The notes beneath the pieces were generated by a model, which was given only the letters and a program-made list of their open reading frames with translations, was not told the DNA's origin and searched no databases. A stretch of 64,000 nucleotides of DNA. Origin: Oxalobacteraceae bacterium OTU3CAMAD1 (GTDB lineage: Bacteria; Pseudomonadota; Gammaproteobacteria; Burkholderiales; Burkholderiaceae_D). The first letter of the stretch is position 1. Each line of letters begins with the position of its first letter. The position numbers and the translations under genes were made by a program. Where the stretch lies: positions 1,240,001 to 1,304,000 of the forward strand of contig CP099650.1 of the NCBI GenBank assembly GCA_024123915.1, in the 5' to 3' direction. This document shows, piece after piece, positions 60,965 to 64,000 of this stretch.

Positions 60965-61182
60965 CTACGACACGATCCCTTGTTCAATGCGACCCAGCGT
61001 ATCGAGCACAAGCTCGTCCCCGGCCGGGGTGCCCAGTAGCGAAAGAGGGGTCACCCCGCCCAGAGACCTGATTTCCTGGTTTAGCCAGTATTTGGCCGAT
61101 TGCTCATCTTCAAATACGGCGAGCGCACGCAGCCATACTTTTCAGCGCGCGACTTCGTCGTGTTTTCAGATAGCTGGTCCAT
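60965..61182 (-). pseudogene. frameshifted remnant of an Xre/MbcA/ParS-type antitoxin
   Basis: On the minus strand one frame from ATG 61182 gives MDQLSENTTKSRAEK, then loses sense. One base shift later, another frame reads VWLRALAVFEDEQSAKYWLN and GGVTPLSLLGTPAGDELVLDTLGRIEQG, the C-terminal toxin-binding domain (DUF2384) of MbcA/ParS/Xre antitoxins. The junction lies at a run of four A (61139-61142 on the plus strand as T); one more A would restore AEKVWLRALAVF. The usual N-terminal DNA-binding part is also missing, and no RES-domain toxin is found downstream. It directly follows the yidB stop with no ribosome-binding site. Confidence 0.78.
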
Positions 61183-61203
61183 TTTTAAAAGCCGGTCTGG
61201 CGA

Positions 61204-61620
61204 TTAGCCAAAAAGTTTGCCCCGCAGTAGACTTAGACCTTGCTCCAGCAATTCGTTCTGCGGTATCTGGCCGCCGGGCGTAAGCTTGTCGATAATTTGC
61301 GGCAGCAACTGGGCCAGGCCGGTGGCGGCGTGTTCGGGTTCGATGCCGGCGTGCTGGGCGATCTGGGAGACCTTGTCGGCGCCCAGCGCGTCGGCGATCT
61401 GGTTGCCGGACACCGGGACGTTCTCGCCGGTGCCGATCCATGACGCGACCTGATCGGCGATTCCGCTCGATTGCAGCTGCTGCAAAATACCTTGCAGGCC
61501 GCCGGCATTGTTAATCAAGCCCATCACACCACCGAGCAGATCGCTTTGGGAGACGGAGTCCTGCTTCTGGGCGCCCAGCGAACCGATGACTTGCCCTGCC
61601 AGTTGATCGAGTAATCCCAT
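61204..61620 (-). CDS. yidB: YidB-family protein (DUF937)
   Basis: The 138-residue protein matches YidB: MGLLDQLAGQVIGSLG at the N-terminus, then a Gly/Gln/Leu-rich helical repeat region (GGVMGLINNAGGLQGILQQLQSSGIADQV), SWIGTGENVPVSGNQIADALG and a C-terminal helix LPQIIDKLTPGGQIP. Its role is unknown, though it occurs widely. Two adjacent ATGs (61623 and 61620) are possible; GGAG is better spaced for the second, which gives the family start MGLLDQ. Confidence 0.93.
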   Translation of the reverse strand: MGLLDQLAGQVIGSLGAQKQDSVSQSDLLGGVMGLINNAGGLQGILQQLQSSGIADQVASWIGTGENVPVSGNQIADALGADKVSQIAQHAGIEPEHAATGLAQLLPQIIDKLTPGGQIPQNELLEQGLSLLRGKLFG

Positions 61621-61704
61621 CATTTGCTCCTAGAGGTGGTGGTTGAAAACGCGCAATACCGCGTAGTTGTCATAACCATTAGAGCACAAGTTTACTCAAG
61701 TGGC

Positions 61705-62259
61705 TTACCAATTCGGACCAGGCCCGATTTCGGCTGATGTCTCGTAAGTGTTAAGGACCCTCATTACCTCGGCATCTTGTGCGTACTTTTTCTTCGCTGC
61801 GCGCATATAGGCATCGAAACCATCACACTGCCCGAATTTCTCGCAGTCGCTTTTCCATTGCGCGACATAACGAACGTCGGCTGGTAGCACATGCGTTTGT
61901 TCGTCTGCTCGGCGGTCCCGGCAGGCATTGGACCATCGCTCAACTTTCATCTCGCTGATTTGTTCTCCTTGTGTCTGCACACGCAGACATGCTTTTCCCT
62001 TGACGTACTGCAGGGTGCAAAAGGACTTTCCGACACTGCAGTAATCGACCTCCGGGTATCCACTCTGGACAAGCAAGCGATCAAGTCCCATGTATTCGCC
62101 AGAGGAAGCATGGGAACCCGGATCTGCCCTCCAACCGTCCGCGTGGAGCCGTGTCTGTGCCTCGACGAATTTCTCGCCAACCTGTGGCATAGCCGAATCA
62201 GCATGCGCGAGCGAAGCGCAGCCTATAAGGACCGTAAGTGTGATTGCGATCTTAATCAC
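61705..62259 (-). CDS. exported protein, probable immunity protein of the muramidase effector
   Basis: The 184-residue protein has a clear signal peptide (IKIAITLTVLIGCASLAHA) and a mature domain without a recognised family, with several Cys (VDYCSVGKSFCTLQ, ACLRVQ, SNACRDRR, SDCEKFGQCDGF) that may form disulfides in the periplasm. Its start overlaps the stop of the muramidase gene by four bases (62256-62259), so the two are translationally coupled. A periplasmic protein made with a peptidoglycan-cutting effector is the usual form of a self-protecting immunity partner. This role is inferred from position and export only. Confidence 0.75.
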   Translation of the reverse strand: MIKIAITLTVLIGCASLAHADSAMPQVGEKFVEAQTRLHADGWRADPGSHASSGEYMGLDRLLVQSGYPEVDYCSVGKSFCTLQYVKGKACLRVQTQGEQISEMKVERWSNACRDRRADEQTHVLPADVRYVAQWKSDCEKFGQCDGFDAYMRAAKKKYAQDAEVMRVLNTYETSAEIGPGPNW

Positions 62260-62858
62260 TTGGTCGTTCCTCCTGCAGCTTTATATGCCGCCTCGAAGCG
62301 ATCGAATTCGACATATGGTTGGTTGTAGCGGCCCGGTTTTCCTCTTCCCTCTGGCAGCGCAGCCCATTGTTTCGATGCTTGAGAGAGGCCAGCCTCGATG
62401 TCTCCGTCTTTAATTTTATCAATGACGCTACGCGCTTGAAGCATTGATACTGCGATGAGGTCTTGCGTCTCCGGCGTAAAGTCCGTCAGCCCCATGCGAC
62501 GTTCACCGTGATCTTGCCACGTGACTTTGTTGATTTGATACATGCCTGAGGCCGTGGTCACGCCACCGCTCCCAGGACCTGGGTGCGTCGAGTAGTCGGT
62601 AAAGCGCCAAGGGTCTTTTTTCTTTCCTTTCACCGCACCGTATTTGAAGTCATACCCGCCGCCTTCGGCATCGGCTACCGCCTTGAGAAACGCTTTGATG
62701 TTGGGATTCTTCAGGTGTTCCCTCATCTCGGCCAATCGCTGTTCCTTGTTTCGCTTGATACGCACCAACTTTGCTTCGGCATCTTCGCGTGGAGTCGTGT
62801 TTCTGGTCGCACGATGATGAAGGGGGCGGCCGGAAGGAGAGGTGATTGTTGTCGTCAT
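62256..62858 (-). CDS. lambda-endolysin-like muramidase, probable type VI effector
   Basis: The 200-residue protein has no signal peptide. After a charged 50-residue N-terminal part, residues 54-198 follow the lambda endolysin (GH104) plan: FLKAVADAEGGGYDF with the probable catalytic Glu65, FTDYSTHPG, SGMYQINKVTWQDH, GLTDFTPETQDLIAVSML, and a C-terminal KQWAALPEG and FDRFEAAYKAAGG. These enzymes cut glycan strands of peptidoglycan. It lies seven bases after a PAAR gene and overlaps the putative immunity gene, so it is best read as cargo of a type VI spike and not as a phage gene; no holin or other phage gene is near. Confidence 0.85.
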   Translation of the reverse strand: MTTTITSPSGRPLHHRATRNTTPREDAEAKLVRIKRNKEQRLAEMREHLKNPNIKAFLKAVADAEGGGYDFKYGAVKGKKKDPWRFTDYSTHPGPGSGGVTTASGMYQINKVTWQDHGERRMGLTDFTPETQDLIAVSMLQARSVIDKIKDGDIEAGLSQASKQWAALPEGRGKPGRYNQPYVEFDRFEAAYKAAGGTTK

Positions 62859-62865
62859 TTAGCCC

Positions 62866-63396
62866 TCACGAATAGATGTCAACGGTTTCTGCTTCCATCG
62901 TGGTCGTAAGCAGATGAGTCCTTCCTTCCGCGTCCGTAACGCCGAACTCCAACTGGCCGTTTGCCCGCCGTATCGCATACTCGGTGTTCGGCATGGGCCT
63001 ATCGGTATCCTCATCAAATAGGACAAATCTGTCGTCGAAAAATTTGTCATCATTCTTCCGTGTCACGGGATCCTGTTGGGAAGATGTCGACGTGTCCCCC
63101 TTGCCGGGAGCACTGAGCTGTTGACATCGGAGAGACTGATTCGGCACCAGGCGAGGTAGAGCGGGGCATCCGCAGAGGCAAAGGTCATCTTCCAATGCCA
63201 CTTTTTTGCCGTTCCAAAGCTCGGGAATACGTGGTTCCATGCAACGTATCTTCCCTTGGGATTTGCAGACAGGGCAGAAAACCAAATCGTTTTCGAGAGC
63301 AATCGGGGAACCGTTGATGCTGCCATTACTAGACGCCGAAATGACCTTGCCGCCCGCCGTGGTGGTTGCCCCTAGCGTAATTGTGTAGCGCTTCAT
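62866..63396 (-). CDS. PAAR-domain protein with C-terminal transthyretin-like extension
   Basis: The 176-residue protein has a PAAR domain in residues 1-85 (TITLGATTTAGGKVISASSN, SINGSPIALENDLVFCPVC, CLCGCPALP), the Cys-rich cone that caps the VgrG spike of type VI secretion. A linker (90-115) leads to a domain with FVLFDEDTDRPMPNTEYAIRR and FGVTDAEGRTHLL (about 118-165), like the small beta-sandwich found behind PAAR domains that hold effectors. The start at 63396 follows GGGGAGAAAGT. It is the first gene of the three-gene minus-strand operon. Confidence 0.9.
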   Translation of the reverse strand: MKRYTITLGATTTAGGKVISASSNGSINGSPIALENDLVFCPVCKSQGKIRCMEPRIPELWNGKKVALEDDLCLCGCPALPRLVPNQSLRCQQLSAPGKGDTSTSSQQDPVTRKNDDKFFDDRFVLFDEDTDRPMPNTEYAIRRANGQLEFGVTDAEGRTHLLTTTMEAETVDIYS

Positions 63397-63710
63397 ACTT
63401 TCTCCCCGCATGCACAGTGCATGGCCAATAGGAAATTATTTGGCTGACCGTAAGAACGTGGTTTGCGCAATCGCAGAAAACATGCGGTTGGCAGTCCTGT
63501 TTGCAGTTTACGGCTGCGCGATTTGACGTGGCCGAAGCGGCACTCGACCAGGCTGTAGAAGGCCAGCAGATGTAGATGTTTAGCGCTAGACGCGTCACGC
63601 CTACGTGCCGGGACCTGCTGGTCAGCTTGCGCGGCGATGTTCCAGAAAGTGCTGTTAGAATTTGCAATCGTCTTCCGCCCCCCCCCCCCCCAATTTGCAG
63701 GAGTATACAA
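63397..63710. other. intergenic region with possible transposase remnant and poly-C tract
   Basis: No intact gene is seen. On the minus strand 63420-63570 an open frame reads LLAFYSLVECRFGHVKSRSRKLQ, and after a frame change FCDCANHVLT; the first part loosely resembles the end of IS5-type transposases (FGxxKxRxRGLxKN). The likeness is weak. A run of 14 C residues lies at 63678-63691. Confidence 0.4.
63678..63691. repeat. poly-C homopolymer of 14 bases
   Basis: Fourteen consecutive C residues lie between the PAAR operon and the membrane-protein gene at the right edge. The run is about 20 bases before an AGGAG sequence, so its length could affect the promoter, the leader or, if the frame is open, the reading frame. 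Confidence 0.9.
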
Positions 63711-63737
63711 ATCCTACCCTTTTTAGTCAGAACGGCG

Positions 63738-64000
63738 ATTCGCCTGCCCAAGCTAACGGCCACGGTTGCATTGGTCGTGCTGTTTGCATTGGCCGGGACG
63801 ATGGCCTATACCGGTTTCCTGGTCGTCGGCGTATTTGCCGATCAACTTGGCACGGGCCGGTTTGTCGCGGGCCTGCTGCTTGGCGCTCTTTTTGCGAGAT
63901 TTCCCTGGATAAGCAACGGTAAGCCGCGCATTGTCGGCCTGTTACCGAAACCGGTCCGTCGCCCGCTCATCGTGAGCATCCTGGCACTGTGCTTGTTGCA
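63738..64000 (+). CDS. hypothetical membrane protein, partial (3' end outside window)
   Basis: An open frame runs to the right edge and encodes a hydrophobic protein: IRLPKLTATVALVVLFALAG, a second helix MAYTGFLVVGVFADQ, then GRFVAGLLLGALFARFPW and PVRRPLIVSILALCLL. The family is not recognised. The start codon is not resolved: there is no ATG, GTG or well-placed TTG near the hydrophobic start. An AGGAG at 63699-63703 precedes an in-frame ATC at 63711 by seven bases. The frame is also open leftwards through the poly-C tract, so the true N-terminus may have been lost. Confidence 0.6.
   Translation, partial: MRLPKLTATVALVVLFALAGTMAYTGFLVVGVFADQLGTGRFVAGLLLGALFARFPWISNGKPRIVGLLPKPVRRPLIVSILALCLL

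Noticed and set aside
58783..61071. 762-codon plus-strand frame opposite the S9 peptidase gene
   Set aside because: It is antisense to a clear enzyme and crosses the pseudogene and intergenic region; no domain is visible.
62256..62858. The endolysin-like gene as part of a prophage
   Set aside because: No integrase, terminase, capsid, tail or holin gene lies near; a PAAR gene and an exported partner surround it instead.
63420..63600. IS5-family transposase fragment
   Set aside because: The resemblance is limited to one short stretch and needs a frame change; no inverted terminal repeats were found, so it is noted only as a possibility within the intergenic entry.
1..64000. CRISPR array
   Set aside because: No regularly spaced direct repeats with unique spacers were seen; the repeats found are dispersed palindromes.

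Overview
The window is GC-rich, gene-dense and chromosomal, with no phage or conjugative module in view. The proteins look like a soil or freshwater betaproteobacterium of the Oxalobacteraceae (Massilia/Duganella-like): a long-form isocitrate lyase, a PEP-CTERM protein, many secreted peptidases and polysaccharide hydrolases, methyl-accepting chemotaxis proteins, and two families of short palindromic intergenic repeats scattered through the window. Placement at genus level is inference from these traits; no rRNA is present.

Left part (1-16.2 kb): the tail of one chemoreceptor and a complete second one flank an outer-membrane barrel gene and a gene for a Tae4-type type VI amidase effector that has no neighbouring immunity gene. 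Isocitrate lyase follows, then a divergent pair of secreted carbohydrate-active enzymes (ricin-lectin/GH43 arabinanase and GH39), a methyltransferase, a PPOX flavoprotein divergent from an AraC regulator, an SDR divergent from a TetR regulator with clear palindromic operators, a host-attachment-like protein, an orphan ParA and a Leu/Ile/Val-type binding protein.

Middle part (16.2-40 kb): a lipoprotein, a BASS transporter, an orphan CcdA-like antitoxin, a LysR regulator, tRNA-Phe(GAA) overlapped by the end of a GH1/RmlD fusion gene, an M20 peptidase, DUF3616 and DUF2058 genes, a translationally coupled S9 peptidase and GH13 pair, an MFS permease, an SDR with its TetR regulator and two matching operators, a periplasmic binding protein, a second S9 peptidase and an M1 aminopeptidase.

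Right part (40-64 kb): a PEP-CTERM protein coupled to a plant-type subtilase, two uncharacterised exported proteins, a divergent RelA/SpoT-like protein, a membrane glycosyltransferase pair, a GntP-like permease whose 3' end overlaps a Nei/Fpg glycosylase, M28 and M16 peptidases, Rnk, UvsE, a third S9 peptidase, a frameshifted MbcA/ParS-type antitoxin remnant, YidB, and finally a compact operon on the minus strand: PAAR protein, lambda-endolysin-like muramidase and an exported probable immunity protein. The last is the best candidate for a little-described system: a type VI secretion effector module. The sheath, membrane-complex and VgrG genes are not in the window, so both effector loci would depend on a secretion system encoded elsewhere.

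The secreted hydrolases (GH43, GH39, GH13, S8, S9 x3, M1, M16, M20, M28) suggest a lifestyle of degrading plant-derived polysaccharide and protein; the type VI cargo suggests contact killing of neighbours.
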